Source of the DNA: Nemania diffusa
Lineage: Eukaryota > Ascomycota > Sordariomycetes > Xylariales > Xylariaceae
Length of the DNA: 64,000 bases
Assembly: GCA_038501195.1 (NCBI GenBank)
Contig: JBBPUQ010000009.1
Span: 2,728,001 to 2,792,000 of the forward strand
Reading direction: 5' to 3'
Position numbers and translations under genes: made by a program. This document shows positions 24,393 through 37,946 of this stretch, piece by piece. A model generated the notes under the pieces. That model worked only from the letters and a program-made list of their open reading frames with translations, was not told the origin of the DNA and searched no databases. The stretch's first letter is position 1. Every line of letters starts with the position of its first letter.

Positions 24393-25816
24393 CTACCGCC
24401 CCCATACCCCCTGGTGTCTCGTCTGGAGCGCGTACGCCTCAGTGTAGACTCCGAACGGGGGCGGCACGGCTTCGTCGAAGCGCCCCCCGTCGGGCGGGTG
24501 GTACGTCTGTCGGTAGGCGGCTTGCTGCTGCTGCTGGTAGTCGGCGACCGTCGTGGTCGAGGTGTGCACTTCGGTGGACACGATGAGCGTGTTGGCGTCG
24601 GGCGTCTTCCGGTCCGTCCCCTCTCCCACTACTATGTACTGCGACGCGCCGCGGTTCGTCCTGTTGCCCGTCGGCGCTGTCGAGTAAGTCTCCCGGCTCG
24701 TCTTGACGCCGGGTTTGAGGATCTTCGACCATAGAACCCGCATCGAGGGCACACAGCCGACTATTAGGGCCACGGAGCACTCTGTGATTCTGCACGGGGT
24801 GGTTAACATGATGACGCAGACAGCATATAGGGGCGGAAGTGGTCTTACGTGGCTAGGATGGACAAGGCGAGGGATGTTGCTGGTGATGATAGTGAAATAG
24901 CTTTGAAGAATAATGATATGATACTCGCGCCAATTGCGCTGTAGGGCCGTGTTAGTCAACTGATAGAAATGCCGAGTTTCTACATATCTGGGTTGAATAC
25001 GCACAAGAGACCGCTTAGGAAGAGAAATATGAGTCCGACCCTGCTCCGCACGAGGAGCTTCAGTCCGAAGACGACGGGCATCGGGAGCACGAGGATGATG
25101 ATATCGGCGAGGACGGAGACGCTGCCGAGATACACGTTGATTATGCGCGTCCTGCCCTGGCAGCCGTCGATGAACGCCTCGGACAGGTCCTTCGTGCGCG
25201 GCGTGCACGCTGGCGGGATGGCGATGATGCCGGAGACGTACACGAGCGCCATGATCGTCAGTGTTGCGTATGACGTGACTCGGAGCCATTTCTTGATCCC
25301 GAAGAGGCGGATATAGAGGAATAGAATCGGCGCTTTACACGTCCATAGTGCTAATGGCGTGAATATTGATATAGCTACAGCAAGCTAGATGACTTGATGT
25401 TAGCATTGTTGATCTTTGACCGTTCTTGATATGAAAGAACCATATACCTGAGCGACTATATATGGTGATTCATTTGGATCATGGAAGCCTGTTTAAGACT
25501 TTAGCATCGCACTCCTAGACAGCTAGATTATACGGATAATCTTTACCATTGCCTGCCATTTCGCTGAGCACCGCAACAGCGACCAAGAAAGGTATAGCAG
25601 TGATTGAGACATCTAGTGGCCAAGTTAGCAAAAGTTCAAGCGATCCATCCATTTAGACATGTCAAACTCACAGTCGTCAACCAAGAGTCTCCGATTATAC
25701 TTCCAGTTCGCGACCAAACGCAGTATAACCGACACGAGCGCCAAGCCAACAAACAACGACTTCAAGCCGGCCACGACCCCTTTCGACAGGCCATGCACAG
25801 TAGTATCACTATCCAT
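24393..25816 (-). CDS. SAT4/PTH11-like fungal rhodopsin-domain seven-helix membrane protein
   Basis: Six predicted exons (complement 25816-25672, 25612-25547, 25488-25448, 25384-25005, 24938-24849, 24789-24393) give 372 aa. The upstream frame begins with TTG, so the ATG at 25816 (MDSDTTVHG) is used. Seven hydrophobic helices follow, including a TM3 across the splice IVAQ-LAVAISIF, an extracellular-type loop with Cys residues (PPACTPRT...IDGCQG), TM5 (VSVLADIIILVLPMPVV) and TM7 ending IVGCVPSMRVL. The cytoplasmic tail of about 115 residues is Gln/Thr/Tyr-rich. The last two introns are needed: they restore the helices that the unspliced frame breaks. Members include PTH11-type receptor candidates and many uncharacterised proteins; the ligand is unknown. 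Confidence 0.8.
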
Positions 25817-28800
25817 CGAGGCCGTACAGGCTCCAGCATCAAGAGCATAAACCGCGAACAAGAGCGATTACACACGAGTCCATATCTTCAGGCGCACGCG
25901 GTGTGTGTGTGTGTGTGTGTGTGTGTGGAGGGATATACTAAGTATATCTACTAAATGGATGGATGCGAGCGAATGCGCCTGGGCATGCAACAGCAGCAGA
26001 GCATTGATGCGACCCAGGGATCCCGAGGTCTAGACGAGAAGCCACCGTCCCCTTTCGAGCAGGTAAAGAGGGCCCCCCTTCCCCAAGGCGAAATTGTTAT
26101 CGCGTGGCTAAACCTGGAGGTAGGCAGGAAGCGCAACTCAAAACGAGGGCTGACGCAGACAGTATCCCACTTTCCAAACCCCCCAGGCCAGGGACGCCGC
26201 CGCCGCAGGGGGGCACTGCTATCTGTCTGGGTGAGCCGTTGAAGGCATCAAGGTCTGACTACTTGGACAGTGGGCAAGCCACAATCTTGGAAGCGAGGTG
26301 GTTTTTCCTAAGATCCTGGTATGGGACTACTTACACTACTGTACGAGACTTGTCATGATTGACTATTGTATAGAGGAGCCTCAACGCTCGCCGGATGCCT
26401 AGGCACGGCGGGGGATGCGATCCCTCCCGACACTTACATCAAATAGGTAGAGTCGACAAGCAAGTAGATCGCCTATGCTCCTTTGGTCATGGCAGGTATA
26501 CTAGGGAGTGACTATTATCAGTATGCGTAGGTAGGTATGCGTATACACACCTTGAGGTGTTGGCTAATGCGCAGAGGGGGTTTCACGACCAAGGTCTGTT
26601 GCGTGCTCCTGAAGCGGGTAGTAAGCATTCTTGACAAATCTCGTCATCCATCGCTCATGCAGGCTGGATGTATGTATATTTAGTAGTAGTGCTTTTCAGC
26701 TACGTCGTTGCCTTGCATCCACGCCGCAATTTAGCAACCTCATATGTTATGGTTGACGCCTACCTTAGAGTCAATATAGACAGAGGCTGAGAGCAATCAT
26801 GATCTTTTAAAAGCATATGTTATTGTCGCCGAGTAGAAGGACCATTTAAGACACTCGCTCCTCTGCGTGTGCGTGTATGTAGGTAAGCAATGCTAATGAT
26901 AGGTTGCCCAAGTGGTCGGGTGGTAGTGTGGAGTGCCATCGAAAGAGGTGGTGTAATAGGATCTACTTAGCGAGTGGGATTCCGGTCCAGTAACCGAAAA
27001 TCCTGGAGTGCACAGAGTCTCAACCCTGGCCAAGATCTGCTAAGAACCCAATCTGATTGGAGAGTAACAAGGATTGATCCTGACCAGGCGTAGGGACCCG
27101 AGATTCGGGTTGGTAACAAGATAGGTAACGGTAACCACCGTTTGCGAGAGATAATGTCAGGATCGAGCCATTGACCCGTCGGACCATCGAGCCCATAGCT
27201 TCGGACGATGAAGGAATTTCCAGCACTGTTTAGATGTCTTGTCACCGACTCGGCTGTAAGTCGTGTAGACACACTAAGCTTCTATGTATTCTGTACTGAT
27301 CTAGGTATGCTCGTACTAGGTAGTGCCTTTGTAACTCTTTCGTGAGCTCTTTTTCTTCGGATTCGCTAGCTACGAAAGGTATCGTCGCCGGGAGCTAATA
27401 TCAAGCTTCTAGAAATTCTAAGCGGACACTAAAATACGACTAAATTAAGGTACGAATATAGTCATAAAAGATCGTATGCGTATGTAAGCTCAACACTTCA
27501 GCTACTCGTCTTCCTGTTACCTAGCGCAACAGTAAATAAGGACAATGCAGGATGAGGTGATCAGTTATGGGCTGCCTTGATAGGTCTAGTCAGCATAACT
27601 ACGCCGCCGAGGTGCTGAGGAATACCTACTCACCTACCTACCCAATTGTCCAATAACCAGCCGGATTGGCTCGTGATATCCAGGAACAGAACAGGACAAC
27701 ATGGCACGCAGCTTGTAATTGGTCATCTACATTTCACGGAAAGAGTTTGGCTTTGACGCAATACAACTTTCCCCGTATTGACTGCCCCTGTGCCACGCGC
27801 GCTGCAACTCGCACCGCAGCTCTTTTTTCCCGCGCATCGGCTCCTAGAAATGTCACGGACGAATACGGGGCCGGTGGTGTTTAGTCAGATAACTCTAAGT
27901 AGGCAAGTCGAGAATCTATAAGAACGAACAGCGCCACTTTAAACACGAGACGCCTTAAGACTATCTTGTTGTTTGATGGGTATGCTCTTACACTAGGTAC
28001 ACTAGCTCTCTTCTCAAGGGGAGGCGATCCGACAAACAGTCCCCATGAGAGACGCAGAGATATGTGCTTAGAATACGGACCGAAGCACCTCATGGCCAGG
28101 ATATAAATTAGTGTGAGAGCTAACTCTAATGCTAGCTAGTACTTGAATGCAGGTACGAGAGTGCAGGTTATGAACGAATAGTTTGAACTTACATAAAGTC
28201 TAGTCTGGCTATGTAGTATATGTAAATCTACCAAAATTGGGGTTATACGCCGTGAAGACCACTTACATCGACATTCATGCGACTTTTCTAAAAATTGCTT
28301 ATACCAATACTACAGACGACTTTCACTCTTTTATCTGGGGTAGCGTGGCATGATATTAATGGAAGAGAAGCTGATTATATTTAGAGTGCAAAATAGTGTA
28401 CCCAGCATGCAGGCCTGCATAAAACACGTGGAGTAGTAAAATAATCTCGCAATCCGCCATACGTACCAGGTCAGGGGCTTGTGAATGACGGCGGCACCGG
28501 GACCCGATCGAGATAGATAGCATGGAGTACTGTGCATACACTATCTATACAGTAAAGAAAGAGATGGATAAATAGTATATGCACTACCCGGTCAACTCAA
28601 ATTTCCATTCCCTCTTTTCCTTCCAGCGGTGAAAACAGCCCGAGTCCAACAACGCCTCCAAGCCCCTAGCTACGAGGGGTTGGCTGTTAGTTGTTGGCTC
28701 GCCACGCGACTTACCGTACCTACAGAGTAATTTAAGGGGCCTCAACTCCTGCGCCGAAGAATTCACGCCACAAGTTAGAGAAATCGACCGGCTAGGATTC

Positions 28801-30878
28801 CCCTTGCCCAAACCCGAAGAAGTGCACTCACCCGGTCCCTGCTCTTCCATTCCTCGGTTCCGCCCGATCGCGTCAGGGTTCGTGATCCTACGAGGAATCT
28901 ATCCATATGGAGATACTGTATAAGTAGGTAGATAGCCCACGGTGCTATTCACGGCCGCGATAACGGGAACCACGGGAATGACTGCACCTAGCGCGGACTG
29001 TCAATATTGCCTCGGCATACGAGAGGCTCATATGGTACCTAGTCTAGATATTGATTGCGGAGTAGAGTTCCTGTTATATACCTATTTTTCCGTCTTTACG
29101 CTTTGAAGCGATCGGCCGTCATCTTAACTAGCAGCTGGGAATCCCCGGATCAGATAAGCATCCGACGCAGCCGTGAAGCTTGGCATACCATAGACACGAT
29201 AGAGTATAGGTAATACTTGGTGTATTATAGCTTCTCTATTTAGGTCCTATCACGTACATAAATCCGTGCTCTCCCAGCTACCCAGGCGCGTTGCGTCAAG
29301 ATAGAAAGAAAAACCATTAATGTAGTAGTAGTGCCGCAGAATGGAAGGTTTCCACGCAGAAGATTGGTGCAAAGCTTGGATTACTGTATCCTCAGCTCGG
29401 TCACACAGTACTGACACATACTCAAGCCACTTATATACCCCCGTTATCAAAAGTAATCTTATATTTGTATGTTGGCAGCCTGCCCGGTGCAACCTCTCAC
29501 AGCCCTAGATAACAGCGCCCAGAGATAAAATAGCGGTGACATCGACGGTAGCAGCAGTTGCTGCAGATGCGTCCGCGGCCCAGGAGAGGGGAAGCGTAGT
29601 ACAACGAGTTTGGCGGATTATGAGAGCTAGGCGTGGGATTTGATCGTCGATGCAGATGCAGAAGCACGCTGCTCTCAAATACCTGAATGTGACAGTGCGC
29701 TGGGATGTCTGCGCTTCATCCTACAATAGATAAATAGATAATGCTTAGAGAAATGCGCGACGCAAAGAAGAACCGTACCTGCATGACAAGGCAGGAATGG
29801 CATGATTTGACACCTCCCTACGCATCAGCTTCGAGGTCACCGTCGCACAGCATCAACAGCGTCCGTTTTATTTGCATGCAGATGTGTACATCGAGGGGAA
29901 CGTACTGGTAAGCCGACATGCTTCTGGAAACGCAATTGCGTGGCACAGCTTGGGGGCTGGACCGGTCAGTTACGTGATCGACGTTGAGGTTTGCCGTGCT
30001 ATTAAATACGTCGTATGTTAGATTCTTCTGGCTGAACCTTGGATGCGTAACCGTAGGTGCGGGTGCGGCATGATGTGCGTATTATCTACTATCTACGCGA
30101 TCGATATCACGTAGGTGTTCTACTAAATAGATGGCTGAAGTATATGAGACATGACTTCTATAACGAGCGCATCACTGTAATTAGGTTGCTAAGAACTAAA
30201 TGCAAATCCATTAAGCAGCTGAAGCGAGGAAGCGAGGCCAGCTTTCCGCAGTTGGGTTTATTAAGGTGGTTATCGGTGAGTTAACTAACATCTTGTTGGT
30301 GAGTCGGTGAGGGATACAAGTCACACCTTGTCATACACCTACTAGTTTTGCCGAGGCACGATATTACACTTTGAAGTATTGCGATGGGGGAAAAACGACG
30401 CTGTTTATCATACTAGTGCTCAACATATGAATACGTAGATAAGATTGGTGAGGCTGGGTAGGGGCTCAACTTCAACGGATTAAAAATCGCCCCGGGTTTC
30501 CCCATGAAGCTTCATTTCTGCTAGTTGGCCTCGGGCTGTCATTTCTTAAGTCTTAAGAACGAAGGCGTGACAAGCGACGTGTTTCCCGTGTTGGTGTAAT
30601 ATGGATTATGCTGTGGTCTGATTATAAAATAGATACCTAGTATAAGAGTATATCGCACCAAGACAAGACATGTGTAACTTAGGTTTCATATAGAGTTGTA
30701 TGAACTATTATCTGTATGTATTTCTGCCTATATAACCCGCGGGATACGCTCGACCTCTGTGCTATGGGATCCAACGCAGTTCTATTCGTCATTACTCATT
30801 AAACTGTTCTTTAATTCACCTATTGTACCAGTTCGACATCCATTCCTAACCTACCGGGTATATCCTTCATGCATTAAA
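25817..30878. other. gene-free stretch, 5 kb
   Basis: Upstream of the 7TM gene and downstream of the GH47 gene. Short frames at 25955-26358, 26967-27272, 27666-27884, 28331-28850, 29250-29492 and 30057-30284 have no recognisable domain, splice-extended partner or coding-like composition. Scattered TACCTA/TAGGTA motifs and one (GT)n microsatellite. I found no transposon ends. Confidence 0.5.
25901..25927 (+). repeat. (GT)13 microsatellite
   Basis: Uninterrupted GT dinucleotides upstream of the 7TM gene. Confidence 0.95.
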
Positions 30879-32727
<1,849 letters not shown>

Positions 32728-33857
32728 GGGCAGCAGTCCTGCTGAATTGGCTGAGACTGAGGCTGACGCGGCTTGGGGAATCCCTTCGAGGCCCCGCGCA
32801 CTCCCTGTGAAGAGATTCCGATTCCTGCTCCTCCGACAGTGCCGTATTGGATATGGGAGGACGAGAATTGCCTGTGCATCGAGATAGGGTATTATGATTA
32901 TTATGTTATGGTTATGAGCGTCGTGAATAAAAATGCCGTATGAGTGAGTATGCGTAACTTGTTGAAGAATACCGATAACACCAAACAGTACGTAAAGCCA
33001 AGAGAAGTGATCCCGGATAAAACACGCTGGTTGGATTGCCAAGATATCGCAGACTGGGGGAACCATGCTTAATACGACAGGTTGTCTAGCGCTAGATAGA
33101 AGGCGCTTTATGCAGCATTTAAGCTGTTATTATAGCGCCCAAATCTGCTAACTTTCAGCATCCTCCACCCACTAAACTACCTACGCATAGGGACCTCTGA
33201 GCAGTCCTCTCCATAGGTAGCTAGGCACTCTAAAAGATTAAGTATCTAGATAGAATTTGATATAAAGATGTTTACAACGAGGTAATTATATAATAATGAA
33301 AATATCATCTTTATACTCATGTGATATAGTTATGTGTCTTCTGTATACGTGTACTCTCAAGAACTCTTCATGCCACCCATTATACCCAGACCCTTCGAAA
33401 ATTCGTTGGAAGGTTTCTCTACAGAATAATCCTTTTCTTAATACAAGTTGTACCTATAAATTATTTAGTCGACATTTGACTAAGACTTGATCTTGCTAAC
33501 AGACACAGTGATGAGACTAACACCTCGAATAAACACCAGTGACAAGCATTCCCAAGGCATTCTTCGATCCGGTTTCGTCTAAGTCGGAGAGGGTTTTAAC
33601 TGTTACATTGATACAAGGGCCTTCCAGGCCCTAAAGGTCGCTCTGCCACAATAGTAAAAATGAGTCCTAAGGCCACACATCATGGATTCCGATGGCTTTC
33701 CATCGAAGCACCAAGGTTGTTGATATAGCAAGTATTAAAATAACTACAAGCAATACAAATAAATATACATACAATTGATACTGGTCCTTGTATGTCTTCA
33801 CATCCCGACTATCTCTCAGATATGATAAGGCAGTAGCTCATTCAACACCATCCAATA
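32728..33857. other. intergenic spacer upstream of the GH47 gene
   Basis: Open frame to 33066 in the GH47 phase is judged non-coding leader (His/Ile runs, no conservation that I recognise). The rest holds no gene. The region around 33240-33310 is AT-rich. Confidence 0.45.
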
Positions 33858-33955
33858 GGGCGAATGGTCTAGGGGTATGATACTCCCTTCGCATTGCTGA
33901 GTGATCAGATCAAAGTGTTTGGGAGGGGTCCGGGGTTCAATTCCCCGTTCGTCCA
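33858..33955 (+). tRNA. tRNA-Ala(CGC) with a 26-nt intron
   Basis: Folds as acceptor GGGCGAA / TTCGTCC with a G3-U70 wobble pair (the alanine identity element), D-arm GGTCTAGGGGTATGAT, anticodon stem CTCCC / GGGAG, T-arm CGGGG-TTCAATT-CCCCG and discriminator A. The anticodon loop reads TTCGCA then T, anticodon CGC at 33890-33892. An intron of about 26 nt (33894-33919) sits one base 3' of the anticodon, the canonical place. A and B boxes are intact. Specificity rests on anticodon plus G3-U70. Confidence 0.88.
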
Positions 33956-34638
33956 ATTGTGTTTATTTTAGTATTTTTTTGTTCCTTTTTCTCCACGCTA
34001 TTTCTGAGACAGAATAGGCTGGAGTGGTAACAATGCGAACGCTGAGTGGTTAAGCAAGATAATGACTAGATATCTAGACTAACTGCTGCAGGGGTAGCAA
34101 ACGTGCCAGTCCGCAGCCCCTGAGTTCGGCCTGAAGAGTATAGAATCGATATAGGGCCGGCGCTTTGTTGTCCATATTAGATAGATATTGCGGTTCGCAT
34201 CGTGTCTTAGTTTCGATGTACAGTTAGCCGTCACTTACTACGGCACTTTTTATGAGCTCAAAACTTCCGGATTAACTAGGTAGGTACCTACGCATCATTC
34301 ATATTGCTCTTATATTCCGAAAGCTCTAAAATACATAGCATGCACCAGAGATATAAGCGTTGATAAAAGGATAAATCCTAATCTAGATAGGTATCCTATA
34401 GTCTCACAGTATCGTTTATGGTTGGGAATAAACCACGAACTGCCGCGTTAGCCCTGCAGAATCCTAACCTCCGGCTTTGATATGAGAAGAGAAAAATGCC
34501 AAAAGGGTTTCTTCGACAAATCTACGTTGTCAAAATTTCAGCTAGAGTATAGGGTCCTATGTAGCAGGCATTTGCATATTTGTCGTCTTATTAGGTTGTT
34601 AGTCCTTAATTGTATTAGTTGCTCATTAGTCCGCATTG
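33956..34638. other. intergenic spacer
   Basis: A T-run just after the tRNA (about 33965-33982) is a likely Pol III terminator. No gene in the remainder. Confidence 0.5.
33965..33982 (+). terminator. T-rich Pol III terminator of tRNA-Ala
   Basis: TTTTAG, TTTTTTTG and CCTTTTTC runs within 30 nt downstream of the tRNA; RNA polymerase III stops at T runs. Confidence 0.6.
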
Positions 34639-35586
34639 CTATCGCAGTCTCAACTGCTTAAATCTCTCTAGAACCCGTTCCAATAAGGTCGTCCTCCCTT
34701 CCTCAGTATTCGCTAGAACCCATTTCACCGCGGTAACGACGTCATCAGGGCGATCTCGGATAACGTGATGTCCACAGTCCGGAAAATGCACGAACTGACT
34801 CTTCTTCGAGAGACCGAGCTGCCTCCGCTTCAGCCGCTCGTCCTCGGTGTCAATCTGCACAAGCATATCTCGCTCGGTGGCAAGCAGTTGTCTCCGTGTC
34901 GCAATCTCGTCCGCCTCGGCTTCGAGGGAGTTCAAGGCCCTCTCTTTCTCCTCCAGAGCCTGCCATTTTCTAAGGAGAGTGTTTCCTCTAATAACGTACA
35001 CGGGGCGACTTCCCATGATCGTGCGACGGATCTGCAGCTCGTCAATTGCTGGATCTAGACCGCCTTCCTGTCCTGTCTCGACAAGCACTAGGCCTAGCAC
35101 CCGGTTCGCCGACCCTCTCCTTCGCTGCGATCGCGGGAGTAGGAGTTCATGCTGTACGAATGCGCGTGCGAAGGCGCCGCCATAAGAGTGTGCGATGAGG
35201 AGATAGGGACCCCTTCGGTCATGCTCATCTCGTCTTCCGCTTTCGTCTTGAATATTCCCGTTTTCACTCTCCCGGTTCTCAGCTCCGCGCAAGTAATCCC
35301 ACATCTGCGCTGCGACATCCGCAGCCAGTAAGTTCCCCGGCGCACGAGTATAGAGCAATACGCGACAGTGTGTTTCTGCGATGAGCTTTGTGACTAGATT
35401 ATCCCAACTTGGCCAACGCGCCTCACCCGATCCGTGAAAGCATATGATTAGCGGGCTTCCAACCCCTTCATCATAGACGCGGTTACTCGTATAATTGCTG
35501 CTGGGTCGTAGAAGTATGGGTCTAAGATCCGTGGTTATGGGAGTAGTATGTTGGGATGATAGAGAGTGGGAGTCTGAGTCTGTCAT
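34639..35586 (-). CDS. alpha/beta-hydrolase fold protein
   Basis: Single-exon frame. Its first codon at 35697 is TTG, so ATG 35586 (MTDSDSHS, 315 aa) or ATG 35607 is the start. Features of the alpha/beta-hydrolase fold: oxyanion-type LIICFHGSG, nucleophile elbow LLIAHSYGGAFARAF (Ser in AHSYG), and catalytic His in HFPDCGHHVIRDRPDDVV. A charged helical insert (about 213-275, many Glu/Arg) sits between the core and the His segment and may form a lid or coiled coil. Substrate cannot be told. Confidence 0.8.
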   Translation of the reverse strand: MTDSDSHSLSSQHTTPITTDLRPILLRPSSNYTSNRVYDEGVGSPLIICFHGSGEARWPSWDNLVTKLIAETHCRVLLYTRAPGNLLAADVAAQMWDYLRGAENRESENGNIQDESGRRDEHDRRGPYLLIAHSYGGAFARAFVQHELLLPRSQRRRGSANRVLGLVLVETGQEGGLDPAIDELQIRRTIMGSRPVYVIRGNTLLRKWQALEEKERALNSLEAEADEIATRRQLLATERDMLVQIDTEDERLKRRQLGLSKKSQFVHFPDCGHHVIRDRPDDVVTAVKWVLANTEEGRTTLLERVLERFKQLRLR

Positions 35587-37946
35587 AGTCCAATTTCGTA
35601 TAAGCATGAACGACCTCGAGTCCGAATGAACCGTACTCTTTCTACTTATTGTATTGGTCCAGGACGAATCATAATCGCTTAGTATAACTTGTCGCAAACC
35701 TCATTCTAGACGATGATGGCAATTTCAGGGAAAATGAGCTGCTAGTATAGTGATAAATATTCATTTAGATCTTACCGGCTTATATAGCACGTCAAGTTTG
35801 TTTCTTACATAACAAATACACCTAATAAAACAATAATATTCATATAAGATAATAGTTTTATTGGTATATCTAAATATGCAAGAAGCTTGTAAGTCGCGGA
35901 GTTGGAACTGGACATGTCTAATTATAGAAATCCTATGCTAATTAGCTGTTGAGAAATAAGGTCGCGTTGAGTCGGTTATTGCCCTGTATAAGCTACGAAC
36001 TTTATTAGAGGCTTATCCAGCATTTAACTCTAATCTTGAGAGAGAAAAGAAATATAGATCAAACCATGTAATAAAACTGATAATATTTTTTAGTAGACAT
36101 CAGACCCTACATCGGCGTTCCTAGCAGAAAAACTCCGACAGGAAACCTGGCGACATGCAAGTGAGGATTTTACAGTACTCGTAAGGCCCGCGAATATATA
36201 ATAGGATCATACTATCATGAGAGTATACGGTCAATTCAATCGTGTCCTCTAGCCTTTGAGGTACGCATCAGCTCTTCGCAAAAGCCTCTTGCTTAGCTTC
36301 ATAGACAGCGCATTAGCATGACCGAAACAAAGAACCTCTAGCTACGGTGATATAGAAGCTAGATTAGCCTATGAATCCCCGACCATATTGCCCCGCAGCG
36401 ATGCTAGTGACGATGAACTCCCCATAGCTCAGCTCCTACAGAAACGAGACCGGAGCTAGAGGAGTAACAGGCAAGGCAAGAAGGCCCGCAAAGTCGCGGT
36501 TCAACACACAGCGCTCGTAACAGCTCCGGTGACGGCCCCCACAGCGCGACAAGGCGCTCGCCGGTCTCACCGTGCCGCGAACCCGCGCGCGCAGTCGGAT
36601 GCGCACATACGCCGTGTCCCGGGCGCTGCTGCAGGGGTGCGTTACGCGTGCCGCGTTCGGGCTGAGATGCGGTGCTGCAAGGGGCGGGGTGCGGCTCACG
36701 ACTGGTCCTGTCGTGAACCAGTTCCTTTCAACTACGCCTCGAAGCGCGCTACGATTTGAAATCTCCGGCGGAGGAAACGACGACGCGTCGGGTTCGGCTG
36801 TCGTCTTTCTTGGGGCTTACATATCCTGTCTTGACATTGCACTACTAAGGTGGAGGGGAAGAGAGTCGGACGAGGGGGAGATGGGGGTCGTCGTGGGATA
36901 GGTATAAGAGGGGGGGGGTGGGTGAGAAAAATCCAAACCCCGATTTCCGGGTAACGGATAATAGCTTTCCATGCAAAGTAAACATCTAATATCCCTCTTC
37001 CCCAGATCTATCTACATCTCGGGCGCGATCGGGACGCTGGAAGGTGTCCGGGCCGTTTCTTAATTTTTATCCTTATTGTCATTCGCGCAACGTTCCGACT
37101 ATAGAGTCGACCAAGCCTTGGTATCTATCATGAACGGCGATTGACGGGACTGAAACCGAGTGTGTCCAACAGCAGAACGCCATAGTAAGCAGTGCAACCC
37201 TTGGGTCTTGGAGCATACAGCTGAGCTGAATAGTGCGTCTTAATATTGCTCCAATGCCGTTTGCAAATTAAGGCACGGTTCCGCAGTCGCCCGATGAATT
37301 GATCTGCAAGCCAAGAAATCTCCATGGGACCTACACATCTGCCTCCGCCTTGACCCGATGACTGCTCTGGCAGTTCCACAGCCCAAGTTTCAAAACAATA
37401 TTGGTCATGGGTCGAGGTAGCAATCTAATACCGTATCGGCTACCCCTCATGATGACGAGGCCTTTCATATAAGAGGGAGGAGTGTGATACGCGAAAGATA
37501 AGATTATGGTATTGATTTCCATAGGATATGATTATGCATTTGAATCGTTGGGGTATATCCAAGCCAATGCGCCTTCTATAAAACATCATCTCAGCCCGTC
37601 GCTCGCCCAAGAGGTAATCCTCAAACGCCTAATGCTTGCTTTTTCCCCAAACCAATCCAGCGAGACCGTAGTGCTTCATCCAAAATCATGACGCCGAACT
37701 AATGCTAAAAACGACTAGCTGCCACTCAGGCCTTCGATTCATTTCATAAATTCCGCCAAAGCCCATTTGCACAAATTAAGGGCTTTCCCTAGACCGAAAA
37801 GTGGCCATTGACTGTTTCCGTTTCGACCACGAGAGCTGAGGCTCGTTCAGAAATCACCTAAACCCGGGAAATAGGGTCAGTGCAGTACGCTTCCCTAGAA
37901 GGAGGTCAGACGTCTCGGCGATATGGTAGAGTGATAGTAGGGGAAG
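35587..37946. other. gene-free spacer, 2.4 kb, with an AT-rich and a GC-rich patch
   Basis: About 35770-36100 is AT-rich and RIP-like. About 36430-36780 is abruptly GC-rich with CpG-rich sequence (GCGCGACAAGGCGCTCGCC, CGCGCGCGC), open in several frames but without a recognisable protein. 36909-36930 holds a poly-G run. No supported gene. Confidence 0.45.

Noticed and set aside
24439..25289. Alternative unspliced minus-strand frames over the first 7TM gene
   Set aside because: They break the membrane helices; the spliced frame restores all seven.
32728..33066. 339-nt in-frame N-terminal extension of the GH47 protein
   Set aside because: No conservation, His/Ile runs, and it would bury the membrane anchor; treated as leader.
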